NCBI GenBank assembly: GCA_021798985.1
Contig: JAJZBI010000001.1
Location: forward strand, 192,194 to 256,193
Direction: 5' to 3'
From: Actinomycetes bacterium
GTDB taxonomy: Bacteria > Actinomycetota > Acidimicrobiia > Acidimicrobiales > Bog-793
DNA: 64,000 nucleotides
Shown here: piece by piece, positions 56,688 to 64,000 of the stretch
How the letters are laid out: every line of letters begins with the position of its first letter
Position numbering within the stretch: the first letter of the stretch is position 1
Made by a program: the position numbers and the translations under genes
Notes under the pieces: model-generated
Told to the model about the DNA's origin: nothing
What the model saw: the letters and a program-made list of their open reading frames with translations, nothing else
The model's database searches: none

Positions 56688-58051
56688 TCGCCCGTCAGGC
56701 ACGCCGAGCAGAACCCCGTTCCCGGAGCCGCGATGGCGGCGAGCAGACCGGGGAGGCTCAGGTAGCCGAGCGAGTCCGCACCGAGATGCGCCGTCATCGC
56801 TTCGAGGTCCATCTTCGCGGCGAGCAGCTCGTCTCGGACCGGCGTGTCGATGCCGTAGAAGCAGGGCCAGCGGAAGGGGGGCGAAGAGACGCGCAGATGG
56901 ACCTCGGCGGCACCCGCCTCGCGCAACAGCCGGATGATCTGCCTGGTCGTCGTCCCGCGGACGACCGAGTCGTCGACGACGACGAGGCGGCGACCGGCGA
57001 TCGTCTCGCGCAGGGGATTGAGCTTGCGCCGCACGGCGGCGACGCGATCGGCCTGGGTCGGCGCAATGAAGCTCCGTCCGATGTAGCGGTTCTTCACCAG
57101 CCCCTGGCCAAAGGGGATGCCACTTCCGGCAGCGAAGCCCTCGGCGGCCGGCACACCCGAGTCCGGCACCCCGATGACGAGGTCGGCCTCCACGGGGATC
57201 TCCTTGGCGAGCTGTTCACCCATGCGGTGGCGAGCCGAGTGCACCTCGCGCCCATACAGACGGGCGTCGGGCCGGGCGAAGTAGACGAACTCAAAGACGC
57301 ACAGATGGGCGTCGATCCGCTCGGCCGGGAAGGGCCAGACCGAGCGCGGCCCATGCTCGTCGATCACCACCATCTCGCCCGGCGCGATCTCGCGCACGAA
57401 CTCGGCAGCGACGATGTCGAGCGCCGGGCTCTCCGAGGCGACGACCCAGCCGCCCACACCGTCGCCGTCGCCAGCAGCGACACGACCCAGGCACAGCGGC
57501 CGGAAGCCATTGGGGTCACGCACCGCCACCAGTTGGCGCTCGTCCATCAAGGTCAAGGAGAAGGCCCCTTCGAGGCGGGGCAGGACGCTACAAAGTGCCT
57601 GCTCGAAGGCGTCCGCCTCCCCGGCGAGGAAGGACTGGGAGATGAGCTCGGCGATCAGGTCCGAATCCGAGCTCATCACCCCAGGGAGCATGCCGGCCTC
57701 GGACTCGAGCATGGCCACGTTGCTCAGGTTGCCGTTGTGGCCGAGGGCGAAGCCCGCCCGTCCCTCGGAGCGGTACACCGGCTGGGCGCTGTGCCAGGTG
57801 CTCGGCCCGGTCGTGGAGTAGCGGACGTGGCCGATGCCGAGGTGCCCTTCGAGGCAGGACAGATTCCGGGCGTCGAAGACCGAGGTGACGAGACCCATGT
57901 CCTTGACCACCGTGATGGTCTCGCCATCGCTCACGGCGATCCCTGCGGACTCCTGACCCCGGTGCTGCAGGGCGAAGATGCCGTCGAAGACCAGGGGGGC
58001 GACCGACCGAGCAGGCGCGTAGATCCCAAAGACGCCGCACGCCTCCCTCAC
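56636..58051 (-). CDS. purF: Amidophosphoribosyltransferase
   Basis: This 471-aa enzyme makes phosphoribosylamine, the first step of purine synthesis. It has an N-terminal Ntn glutaminase domain with nucleophile Cys5 (MREACGVFGIY), so a 4-residue propeptide must be removed, and a PRPP-binding site RLVVVDDSVVRGTT. Cysteines in WPCFYGID and CSACLTGDY are typical of the Fe-S-containing Bacillus-type form. The GTG start lies 6 bases after CACAAT with no ribosome site. No other pur genes are adjacent. Confidence 0.94.
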   Translation of the reverse strand: MREACGVFGIYAPARSVAPLVFDGIFALQHRGQESAGIAVSDGETITVVKDMGLVTSVFDARNLSCLEGHLGIGHVRYSTTGPSTWHSAQPVYRSEGRAGFALGHNGNLSNVAMLESEAGMLPGVMSSDSDLIAELISQSFLAGEADAFEQALCSVLPRLEGAFSLTLMDERQLVAVRDPNGFRPLCLGRVAAGDGDGVGGWVVASESPALDIVAAEFVREIAPGEMVVIDEHGPRSVWPFPAERIDAHLCVFEFVYFARPDARLYGREVHSARHRMGEQLAKEIPVEADLVIGVPDSGVPAAEGFAAGSGIPFGQGLVKNRYIGRSFIAPTQADRVAAVRRKLNPLRETIAGRRLVVVDDSVVRGTTTRQIIRLLREAGAAEVHLRVSSPPFRWPCFYGIDTPVRDELLAAKMDLEAMTAHLGADSLGYLSLPGLLAAIAAPGTGFCSACLTGDYPTPVPQTGMAFAERT

Positions 58052-58057
58052 CCCGCC

Positions 58058-58063
58058 ATTGTG
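58058..58063 (-). promoter_or_regulatory. Candidate -10 box for leaderless purF
   Basis: CACAAT on the minus strand ends 6 bases before GTG 58051. It lies in a 58-base divergent gap shared with the PHP gene. Confidence 0.35.
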
Positions 58064-58096
58064 CCACCGATGGGCCAAGGTCCGGGCTCGCGGCAC

Positions 58097-58102
58097 TACC
58101 GT
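58097..58102 (+). promoter_or_regulatory. Candidate -10 box for leaderless PHP gene
   Basis: TACCGT ends 7 bases before GTG 58110 with no ribosome site between. Inferred from spacing. Confidence 0.4.
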
Positions 58103-58109
58103 GCGGGCC

Positions 58110-58955
58110 GTGATCGACCTCCACACCCACTCGACGTGCTCGGACGGCTCCGAATCGCCCGCCAGCGTTGTCGAGCACGCCGTTGCGAGCGGCTGCAGCG
58201 CGGTCGCGCTCACCGACCACGACAACTTGGACGGGCTCGCCGAGGCGCGGGCCAAGGCCAGGACGCTCGGCGTCCGTCTGGTCCCTGGATGCGAGGTGTC
58301 GTGCTCGACGCCGTCTGGGACCATGCACCTGTTGTGCTACTTCATCGAGGAGGGGGACGGCCCCCTCCAGCGTGAGCTGGCGGCGCTGCAGCGCGACCGG
58401 GAGCAGCGCAACGAGGTGATGGCGGAGCGCCTGTTGGCACTCGGGCTTCCGATCACCTATGGCGAGGTCCTCGCCGAGGCGGGCGGGACCGGGGTCGGGC
58501 GTCCGCACTTCGCCGCTGTGCTGGTACGCCACGGCCTCGCGAGCTCGGTGAACGATGCCTTCGAGCGCTACCTTGCCAAGGGTCGACCGGGTTATGTGCC
58601 AAAGACCCGCGTCGAGGCGCCCGAGATCATCGAGCTGTGCCGCCGCTCGGGCGGCTGCGCCGTGCTCGCGCATCCGCTCTCCCTCGAGCTCGAAGGCGAC
58701 GACCTGCGCCGTCGCCTCGCCGAGCTCGCCGCGACGGGACTGACCGGCCTGGAGTGCTACTACGGCCGCTACGAGCCCGACGAGCGCCGCCGGCTCGCGA
58801 AGCTGGCGAGCGAACTCGGCCTTGTCGCAACCGGCGGCTCGGACTACCACGGGAGCTACAAGCCCGATCTCGAGGTCGGAACCGGACGCGGCGACCTCGA
58901 GGTGCCCGAGGCGGCCCTCGCCGAACTCGACGAGCGGCGTCCGGACGCGCCCTGA
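58110..58955 (+). CDS. PHP-domain phosphoesterase (nucleoside 3',5'-bisphosphate phosphatase-like)
   Basis: This 281-aa protein begins at the metal site itself, VIDLHTHSTCSDGS, and has the other PHP motifs: ALTDHDNLDGL, LVPGCEVSC, AVLAHP and GGSDYHG. This length and motif set match the RNase AM/YciV group, which dephosphorylates 3',5'-nucleotides and trims short RNA ends. I chose GTG 58110 because the preceding 17 codons would cover the promoter shared with purF. Confidence 0.9.
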   Translation: MIDLHTHSTCSDGSESPASVVEHAVASGCSAVALTDHDNLDGLAEARAKARTLGVRLVPGCEVSCSTPSGTMHLLCYFIEEGDGPLQRELAALQRDREQRNEVMAERLLALGLPITYGEVLAEAGGTGVGRPHFAAVLVRHGLASSVNDAFERYLAKGRPGYVPKTRVEAPEIIELCRRSGGCAVLAHPLSLELEGDDLRRRLAELAATGLTGLECYYGRYEPDERRRLAKLASELGLVATGGSDYHGSYKPDLEVGTGRGDLEVPEAALAELDERRPDAP

Positions 58956-58958
58956 GCG

Positions 58959-59426
58959 CTAGCGGTCCTCGGCTCGCGGTTCGAGCACCAGGTCCGCCGG
59001 CGGCTGCTCGGGCACCTTCCAGACCAAAAAGCCGTGGTTCCAGTCGTCGTGCAGGCGGTTCACCGACGCGGTCATCGTCGAGAACGCAGCCTCGAAGCCC
59101 TCCCAGTCCCCCTCGTCGATCGCGCCTCGCAAGGCGGCGAGCTCGCCATCGATGAACGCCGCCATGTCCTCGTCGTACTGGGGGCGAACGACGACACACT
59201 GCTTGAGGAGCTTGGTGCCCTCAGAGAGCTGGAACCGCGCGAGTCGCCGGTTCTGCGCCTTGGCGGCGTGGTAGCAGCGCCAGAAGCGCTCGCCGATCTC
59301 GAGCATCAATCGCGCGACACTCGGCTGCAGCCGAGCCAGCGCCTCGAGGCTCAGCTCGGTCTTGCCGTTGCTCGCAGCGTGGGTGTGGTCCCGCTCGACG
59401 CGCACCTCTGCCTGCTCATTGCTCAT
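58959..59426 (-). CDS. Hypothetical helical protein
   Basis: I do not recognise this 155-aa protein. It is soluble and predicted to be mainly helical, with a Trp- and aromatic-rich pattern: ERFWRCYHAAKAQN, YDEDMAAFIDGEL, DDWNHGFLVWKVP. Two cysteines do not form a heme or zinc motif. ATG 59426 begins MSNEQAEV. It is convergent with the PHP gene, 3 bases from its stop, and follows the large secreted protein gene on the same strand by 70 bases. Confidence 0.75.
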   Translation of the reverse strand: MSNEQAEVRVERDHTHAASNGKTELSLEALARLQPSVARLMLEIGERFWRCYHAAKAQNRRLARFQLSEGTKLLKQCVVVRPQYDEDMAAFIDGELAALRGAIDEGDWEGFEAAFSTMTASVNRLHDDWNHGFLVWKVPEQPPADLVLEPRAEDR

Positions 59427-59496
59427 GACCGCCCCGTTCGCTCCCGGCGACGGCGGTGCCCGCCGCCGCCGGGCGATGGTAGCGGCGCCCTGGCCG

Positions 59497-62037
59497 CTAG
59501 TGCCCCGAGGCGATCGCCACGGCGCCGGCGATGGGCGCGTTCGGAGACGGGGCGAGCGCCCGTGCGCTCCCGCCCGCATTGACATAGCCGCGCCACGAGA
59601 CGATCCAGTAGCCAGCACCGACGGGCGAGGCGGCGATCCCGAGGAAGCGACCGGGATGCTTGATGAGCCCCCCGAGCGCGTGGCCCGAGCCGAAGGTGTA
59701 CACCCGCCCTGACGACGTGAGCACCAGGTATCCCTGGCCATCGGGGAGGGCCGCCATCCCGACCGCCCGCACCCGCAGCCGCTTGCCGATGTAGCCGAAA
59801 CTCGGCGCGGCACCGAAGGCGTCGACTTTGCCCGACGCCTGGATCACCCAGTAGCCGTCGGCGACCGGGTCGGAGGCGATGCCAACGACGGGCCCGGTGA
59901 CCACGGTCCCAGCGGTCGCCGTGAGGGCGTGCGCGCTCCCGAAGCCGAACACGTGGCCTGTTGAGTCCACAACCCAGTACCCCGTGCCGGCCGCGTCGGC
60001 GGCGATCCCGACGAGCTGGCTCGCATGGGCGATCGGACCGACCGAGCCCAAGCTGCGCGCTCCCCCGGCACCCACCACGCGCCCACTGGCGGCGAGCGCC
60101 CACCAGCCATGGCGGGGATCACCGGCGAGCGCGACGAAGTGCGTCCGGCGGCGCGGGAGGAGCGTGTCGAGCGGGGCGCTGCCATAGGCGACCAGCCGGC
60201 CACCCGCGGTGAGGACGCCGTAGCGCTCTGGCGGCGGGGGCGGCGGGGCAACCTCGAAGCCGAAACTGACGGTGTCACTGCCGCCGCGGGCGTCGATGAC
60301 CTGGATCGCCACCGACGTCGTGCCCACCGTCCCCGGCCTGCCGCTCAGCACGCCAGAGGAGGACAGCAGCAAGCCGCCGGGGATCGCGCTGCGCTGGGCG
60401 ATCGCCCAGTGGTACGGGCGGACCCCGCCGTGCGCGCGCAGCGCCACGGCGTAGGGCTCGCCGAGGCGCGCCTCGGGCAGGCGTGTCGTGGTGACCACCG
60501 GACCCGGCGCCACGACGAACTGGAGCATCGCCGACGCGACGTCCCCGTGGTTGTCGACGACGCTCACCCGGAACTGGCTGGTCGAGGGCGCCAGGGGACG
60601 GCCGTTCAACAGGCCGTTCGCGGCGAGGCTCACCCCGGGGGGCAGACCGCTTGCGGTCCAATGGTTCCCGCCGGTGCCGCCGTCGGCGACGAGCACCGTC
60701 GAGTAGTTCGCGCCGACCTCGGTGGCGGGCACCTCGCTCGTCGAGACGACGAAGCGGCCGGTGGTGAGGAACGTCGTCGTGGTCGTGCCGTCGGGGCTCG
60801 TCACGACGACCGGCGCCTCGGCGTCAAAGACGCCGTGAGGGACGCTGAAGGTGAGGGTCGTGTCCCCGGTCGCCTTGAACGGGACGACCACGGTCTCGAT
60901 ACTGACCGAGCTCACCCTCGCAAAGCCCGAGCCCGACAAGGTCACCTCGGTGCCGGCACCGCCGCTCTCGGGGCTCATGTGGGTGATGCGGGGTGGATCG
61001 GGCTGCACCGCGCCGCTGGCGCACGCGGTGGCGCCCGGCAGCAGCCGGCCGTCGCCTCGGGCGTCGGCCAGTGCGCAGTAGGTGGCGGCGGGATCGGTGA
61101 GGCTCTCTTGGCTCTCGGGGACGGCGCCGAGCGCGGGGTCCGACGGGGAGGGGTTGAGCGCGACGGTCTTCACCGGCCCCCCGTTCGACGCGAGGGCGGG
61201 CTTGCCGTCGACGAACAGCAGCGCCAAGCGTGCCGACGGGGCGCCGTCGCAGGTGCTGGCGGCGACGATCACGCCAGCGCCAACCGTCGCACCCGCAGGA
61301 CAGGCACCCGCGCCGGTGCGCGCCAGCACGTCGCCCTGCAGCCCGACCACTCCCGAGCCACCGACCGCCCCGGCGCCCGCGGTCACCTGGTCGTCGACGA
61401 AGGTCGAGCCCTCGATGCTCGCCGTCCCCCCGCCGAGCGCGATGGCGCCGGCGACCTCACCGGCGAGATCGTCGACGAAGGTCGAGCCCTCGATGTCCAA
61501 GGTGCTCGAGCTCGAGGTGGGAGAGAAGTCGATCGCGCCACCGCTCACGCTCGGGGCGAGCGAGCCGTCGTCGGCGAAGGTGCTGTTGCGCACGCTGAGC
61601 GAGCCCCCGCGGTCGAGGATCGCCCCCGCCGGAGCTGCCCGCAACGTCAGCGCCGTCATCGTGATGCTGCCGGGACCGGCGATCGTGAGGGTGGGTCCGA
61701 GACTGCCACCGATGAGCACCGAGCCGGCGGGGGAGCCGACGATCGAGACCGGCAGGGAGCTGTCGAGGGTGAGCGGGGAGGCCACCTCGTAGGCCCCCCG
61801 AGCGAGCTCGATCGTGCCGCCGGTACGGCTGGCGTGGGCGATCGCCTGGGTGAGGGTGCACGGGTGCGCCCGCCCGCAGGTGCCACGCTTGGCCGTGGGC
61901 GTGGTGAAGAGCACCGGGGGACCCGATGCCGACGCCCTGGGCGCCGGGGCGCTCGCCGTCGCGAGGCACGCGAGAGCGCTGAGCAGCACCAACGCGAGCG
62001 CTCGCAGGGCGCGCGGCAACCGGCTCGCTTGGGCCAT
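59497..62037 (-). CDS. Large secreted multidomain protein (beta-helix, TIG, Ig-like, C-terminal repeats)
   Basis: This 846-aa protein has a signal peptide (about 1-38) and a right-handed beta-helix-like region (about 45-260, with repeated STFVDD(D/Q/L) turns). A TIG domain (about 350-435, with MSPESGGAGTEVTLSGSGF) and two putative Ig domains of the He_PIG kind (about 440-525 and 530-615) follow, then a Pro linker. The last 225 residues hold about six repeats of the form VGIASDPVADGYWVIQASG followed by a GxVxxFG turn. Such repeats are frequent in Acidimicrobiia secreted proteins and suggest a beta-propeller. It is probably an adhesin or cell-surface protein. Confidence 0.85.
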   Translation of the reverse strand: MAQASRLPRALRALALVLLSALACLATASAPAPRASASGPPVLFTTPTAKRGTCGRAHPCTLTQAIAHASRTGGTIELARGAYEVASPLTLDSSLPVSIVGSPAGSVLIGGSLGPTLTIAGPGSITMTALTLRAAPAGAILDRGGSLSVRNSTFADDGSLAPSVSGGAIDFSPTSSSSTLDIEGSTFVDDLAGEVAGAIALGGGTASIEGSTFVDDQVTAGAGAVGGSGVVGLQGDVLARTGAGACPAGATVGAGVIVAASTCDGAPSARLALLFVDGKPALASNGGPVKTVALNPSPSDPALGAVPESQESLTDPAATYCALADARGDGRLLPGATACASGAVQPDPPRITHMSPESGGAGTEVTLSGSGFARVSSVSIETVVVPFKATGDTTLTFSVPHGVFDAEAPVVVTSPDGTTTTTFLTTGRFVVSTSEVPATEVGANYSTVLVADGGTGGNHWTASGLPPGVSLAANGLLNGRPLAPSTSQFRVSVVDNHGDVASAMLQFVVAPGPVVTTTRLPEARLGEPYAVALRAHGGVRPYHWAIAQRSAIPGGLLLSSSGVLSGRPGTVGTTSVAIQVIDARGGSDTVSFGFEVAPPPPPPERYGVLTAGGRLVAYGSAPLDTLLPRRRTHFVALAGDPRHGWWALAASGRVVGAGGARSLGSVGPIAHASQLVGIAADAAGTGYWVVDSTGHVFGFGSAHALTATAGTVVTGPVVGIASDPVADGYWVIQASGKVDAFGAAPSFGYIGKRLRVRAVGMAALPDGQGYLVLTSSGRVYTFGSGHALGGLIKHPGRFLGIAASPVGAGYWIVSWRGYVNAGGSARALAPSPNAPIAGAVAIASGH

Positions 62038-62100
62038 GCGCCGACCGTAGCGGGCGGATCTTAGAGAACGGGACGCGCCCTTTTGGACGTCGCGCGTTGG

Positions 62101-62106
62101 TATGGT
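62101..62106 (+). promoter_or_regulatory. Extended -10 box for the DedA-family gene
   Basis: TATGGT preceded by TGG gives an extended -10, ending 5 bases before GTG 62112. Confidence 0.4.
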
Positions 62107-62111
62107 TCGGC

Positions 62112-62753
62112 GTGCAGCATTTCCTGGTCCACTGGGGCTACATCGCGCTGTTTCTGGTGACGGCGATCTCCGCCTTCGGGATCCCCATCGGCTCCGAGCT
62201 CGTGATGGCCTACGGCGGCGCGCTCGCGAGCGGCCAGATCCTCACGGGGCCGAAGGACCACTTCTCGCTCGGCCTCGTCATCCTCATCGCCGTGCTCGGC
62301 GAGCTGGTCGGCTCGCTCCTCGGCTACGGGCTCGGTCGATTCGGCGGCAGACCCTTCATCGACAAAGCGGGTCGATACCTGCTCCTCACGCACCGAGATC
62401 TCGATCGCGTCGAGGGCTTCCTCGCTCGCCACGGCGAGAGCTTCGTCTTCGTCGGGCGCCTCCTGCCGCTGCTTCGTTCGTTCGTCTCGATCGTGGCCGG
62501 GCTCGCCGAAATGACGATCGCCCGCTTCCTCGTCTTCACCGTGGTTGGCTCCGCGATCTTCAGCGCAGCGCTCGCCGGGATCGGTTATGCCGTCGGCAGC
62601 AACTGGCACCACGTCGTCAAGGGCTTCTCTGACGCCGGGTACGTCGCCGGCGCCATCGCCGTCGTCGCCGTGCTCGTCGCCATCGCCCACCGGGTGAAGG
62701 TCCTGCGCGAAGAGCACGAGCTCGAGCGGCGCGGGGAGCCCGGCGCCCTGTAG
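62112..62753 (+). CDS. DedA-family membrane protein
   Basis: This 213-aa protein has about five hydrophobic segments and the DedA landmarks: FGIPIGSELVMAYGG near the start, GELVGSLLGYGLGRFGG, and the FVGRLLPLLRSFVSIVAG segment with the key Arg. DedA proteins flip or recycle lipid carriers such as undecaprenyl phosphate. I chose GTG 62112 because an extended -10 lies just before it. A TTG five codons upstream is possible. Confidence 0.88.
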   Translation: MQHFLVHWGYIALFLVTAISAFGIPIGSELVMAYGGALASGQILTGPKDHFSLGLVILIAVLGELVGSLLGYGLGRFGGRPFIDKAGRYLLLTHRDLDRVEGFLARHGESFVFVGRLLPLLRSFVSIVAGLAEMTIARFLVFTVVGSAIFSAALAGIGYAVGSNWHHVVKGFSDAGYVAGAIAVVAVLVAIAHRVKVLREEHELERRGEPGAL

Positions 62754-62794
62754 CGATCCACCGCGACCGCGCAGCTGGATGCTACGAAGAGCGG

Positions 62795-64000
62795 GTGACT
62801 GAACCCCGCCGCGCGTCGCGCGCCAAGACGCGGACCTCCACGTCCAACTTCGGGGTCGGGCGGCGCGAGGCCCACGACTCGGCACCCTTCTACGCCCGCT
62901 TCAGCGCCCCTGAGCTGCTCTTGAGCGAAGACGTCTCGGACCCCGCGACGATCGCCGAGCCATTCATCTGCGGCGACGCGCGCTCCATGGACCACGTGCC
63001 GGACAACTCGGTCGCCCTCGTGGTGACCTCGCCGCCGTACTTTGCCGGCAAGCAGTACGAGGAGGAGCTCGATCGCGAGGGGGTGCCGAGTTCCTACCTC
63101 GAGTACCTCGAGCTGCTGCGCGACGTCTTCGCCGAGTGCAAGCGGAAGCTTGAGCCGGGCGGACGGATCGCAGTCAATGTGGCCAACCTCGGGCGCAAGC
63201 CCTACCGGAGCCTTTCCGCCGACGTCACCCGCATCCTGCAGGACGAGCTGCACCTGCTGCTGCGCGGCGAGGTGATCTGGCAGAAGGGCGAAGGCGCCAG
63301 CGGCTCCTGCGCCTGGGGCTCGTTCCGCAGCGCCGCCAACCCTGTCCTGCGGGATCTCACCGAACGGGTGATCATCGCGAGCAAGGGGCGCTTCGACCGC
63401 GCGCTGTCGGTCAAGCAGCGCCAGCTCCGCGGCCTTCCCCATGAGAACAGCCTGACGAGCGACGAGTTCATGGCGGCGACGCTCGACGTCTGGGAGATCC
63501 CGCCGGAGAGCGCGACCCGCGTCCGACACCCGGCGCCGTTCCCCACAGAGCTGCCCGAGCGCCTCATCCACCTCTACACCTACCGAGGCGACCTGGTCCT
63601 CGACCCCTTCATGGGCTCCGGCTCGACGATGCTCGCCGCGGCTCGCAGCGGGCGCCGCTACGTCGGCTACGACCTCGACCCGAGCTACGTCGAGATCGCC
63701 CGCGAGCGGGTGCGCCATGGCGCAAGCGAGCGCGCCAACAGGCGCCGCGAGCGCACCGAGGAGGCAAATCGCTACCTCGGTGCGGCGGCCGACCAGGGCA
63801 AGGCCGTGCAAGCGATCGCGGAGCACGTGCTCGAGTCGGCAGGATTCACGATCATCGCTCGCAACCACAAACTGGCCGGACTCGGCCTGTCGGTCTCCCT
63901 CGTCGCGACCGACCGGACCGGCGGTGCGTGGTACTTCGACGTCTCGGGCGGCTTCACCACCAACCGCGCGGGGATGAGCCGCACCGACACACTCTGGAAG
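62795..64000 (+). CDS. Beta-class DNA methyltransferase with extra C-terminal domain (cut by window end)
   Basis: I translated this by hand: GTG 62795 opens 402 codons without a stop before the window ends. Motif IV TSPPYF (SPPY at 79-82) precedes motif I DPFMGSGST (270-278), the order of beta-class amino-methyltransferases (N4-cytosine or N6-adenine). After VGYDLDPSYVEIARERVRHG, where such enzymes usually finish, a further domain begins (about 320 on) with AIAEHVLESAGFTIIARN and AWYFDVSGGFTTNRAG. This resembles a degenerate PD-(D/E)XK nuclease-like fold, but that is inference. GAAGAGCGG precedes the start. Confidence 0.85.
   Translation, partial: MTEPRRASRAKTRTSTSNFGVGRREAHDSAPFYARFSAPELLLSEDVSDPATIAEPFICGDARSMDHVPDNSVALVVTSPPYFAGKQYEEELDREGVPSSYLEYLELLRDVFAECKRKLEPGGRIAVNVANLGRKPYRSLSADVTRILQDELHLLLRGEVIWQKGEGASGSCAWGSFRSAANPVLRDLTERVIIASKGRFDRALSVKQRQLRGLPHENSLTSDEFMAATLDVWEIPPESATRVRHPAPFPTELPERLIHLYTYRGDLVLDPFMGSGSTMLAAARSGRRYVGYDLDPSYVEIARERVRHGASERANRRRERTEEANRYLGAAADQGKAVQAIAEHVLESAGFTIIARNHKLAGLGLSVSLVATDRTGGAWYFDVSGGFTTNRAGMSRTDTLWK

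Noticed and set aside
56786..58375. A 529-codon plus-strand frame
   Set aside because: Antisense to purF, which has all its catalytic motifs.
60025..62064. A 679-codon plus-strand frame
   Set aside because: Antisense to the secreted multidomain protein, with an Arg/Gly/Asp composition typical of shadow frames.

Overview
The window is about 64 kb of GC-rich, gene-dense chromosomal DNA from an actinobacterium, most likely a member of the Acidimicrobiia. The signs are the QcrCAB cytochrome bc1 complex with a diheme QcrC, a small CtaF-type fourth oxidase subunit, a SenX3/RegX3-like phosphate pair next to pst genes, a ClpS-DUF2017 pair, a gene set resembling the Streptomyces SCO6880 neighbourhood, and a secreted protein ending in the glycine/tyrosine/tryptophan-rich repeats common in Acidimicrobiia. 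Many first-in-operon genes have a TANNNT box 5 to 7 bases before a GTG start, which suggests widespread leaderless transcription.

Region 1 (1-16.5 kb) is respiration and heme. It holds qcrC-qcrA-qcrB behind ctaE on the minus strand, then hemE-hemH-hemY on the plus strand, lnt, a GtrA-like protein, tesB, a 41-aa membrane ORF, and ctaC-ctaD-ctaF on the minus strand. tatA and a fused alpha-beta 2-oxoacid dehydrogenase E1 follow. The heme made by hemEHY feeds the bc1/aa3 branch. CtaA, which makes heme A, lies at 31.4 kb beside an ABC exporter. Lnt carries Ser where the catalytic Cys is expected.

Region 2 (16.5-31.4 kb) is phosphate uptake and sensing, interrupted by a secretion-like cluster. pstB-pstS-pstC-pstA run on the minus strand behind a candidate PHO box and diverge from phoU. 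phoR-phoP lie 6 kb further on. Between them is a five-gene, translationally coupled minus-strand operon that looks like a minimal type IV secretion machine: a small 2-TM protein, a TrbL-like channel, a SCO6880-like protein, a VirB4-like ATPase and a VirD4/TraG-like coupling ATPase. No relaxase is visible. This is the most interesting system in the window.

Region 3 (31.4-48.6 kb) starts with ctaA-clpS-DUF2017 and tRNA-Glu. It then becomes an eroded accessory zone with an integrase remnant, a frameshifted YciI gene, a PAS remnant, an ISL3 transposase remnant and a broken methyltransferase, mixed with intact genes: peptidase E, a YdeI-like protein, a MEDS/ATPase signalling protein, mscL, an orphan D12 DNA methyltransferase, glpK-glpD, tRNA-Asp and tRNA-Phe, a GNAT acetyltransferase, a CDP-alcohol phosphotransferase, an enolase-superfamily enzyme and its divergent GntR regulator.

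Region 4 (48.8-64 kb) carries an EAL-HDOD protein, two glycosyltransferases, an Smr protein, a secreted G1-type peptidase, a secreted phosphoesterase, a TIG-domain membrane protein, a GH3 glycosidase, purF, a PHP phosphoesterase, a large secreted multidomain protein, a DedA protein and a DNA methyltransferase cut by the window end. Convergent genes are packed very tightly throughout, several with shared stop codons or long tail-to-tail overlaps.
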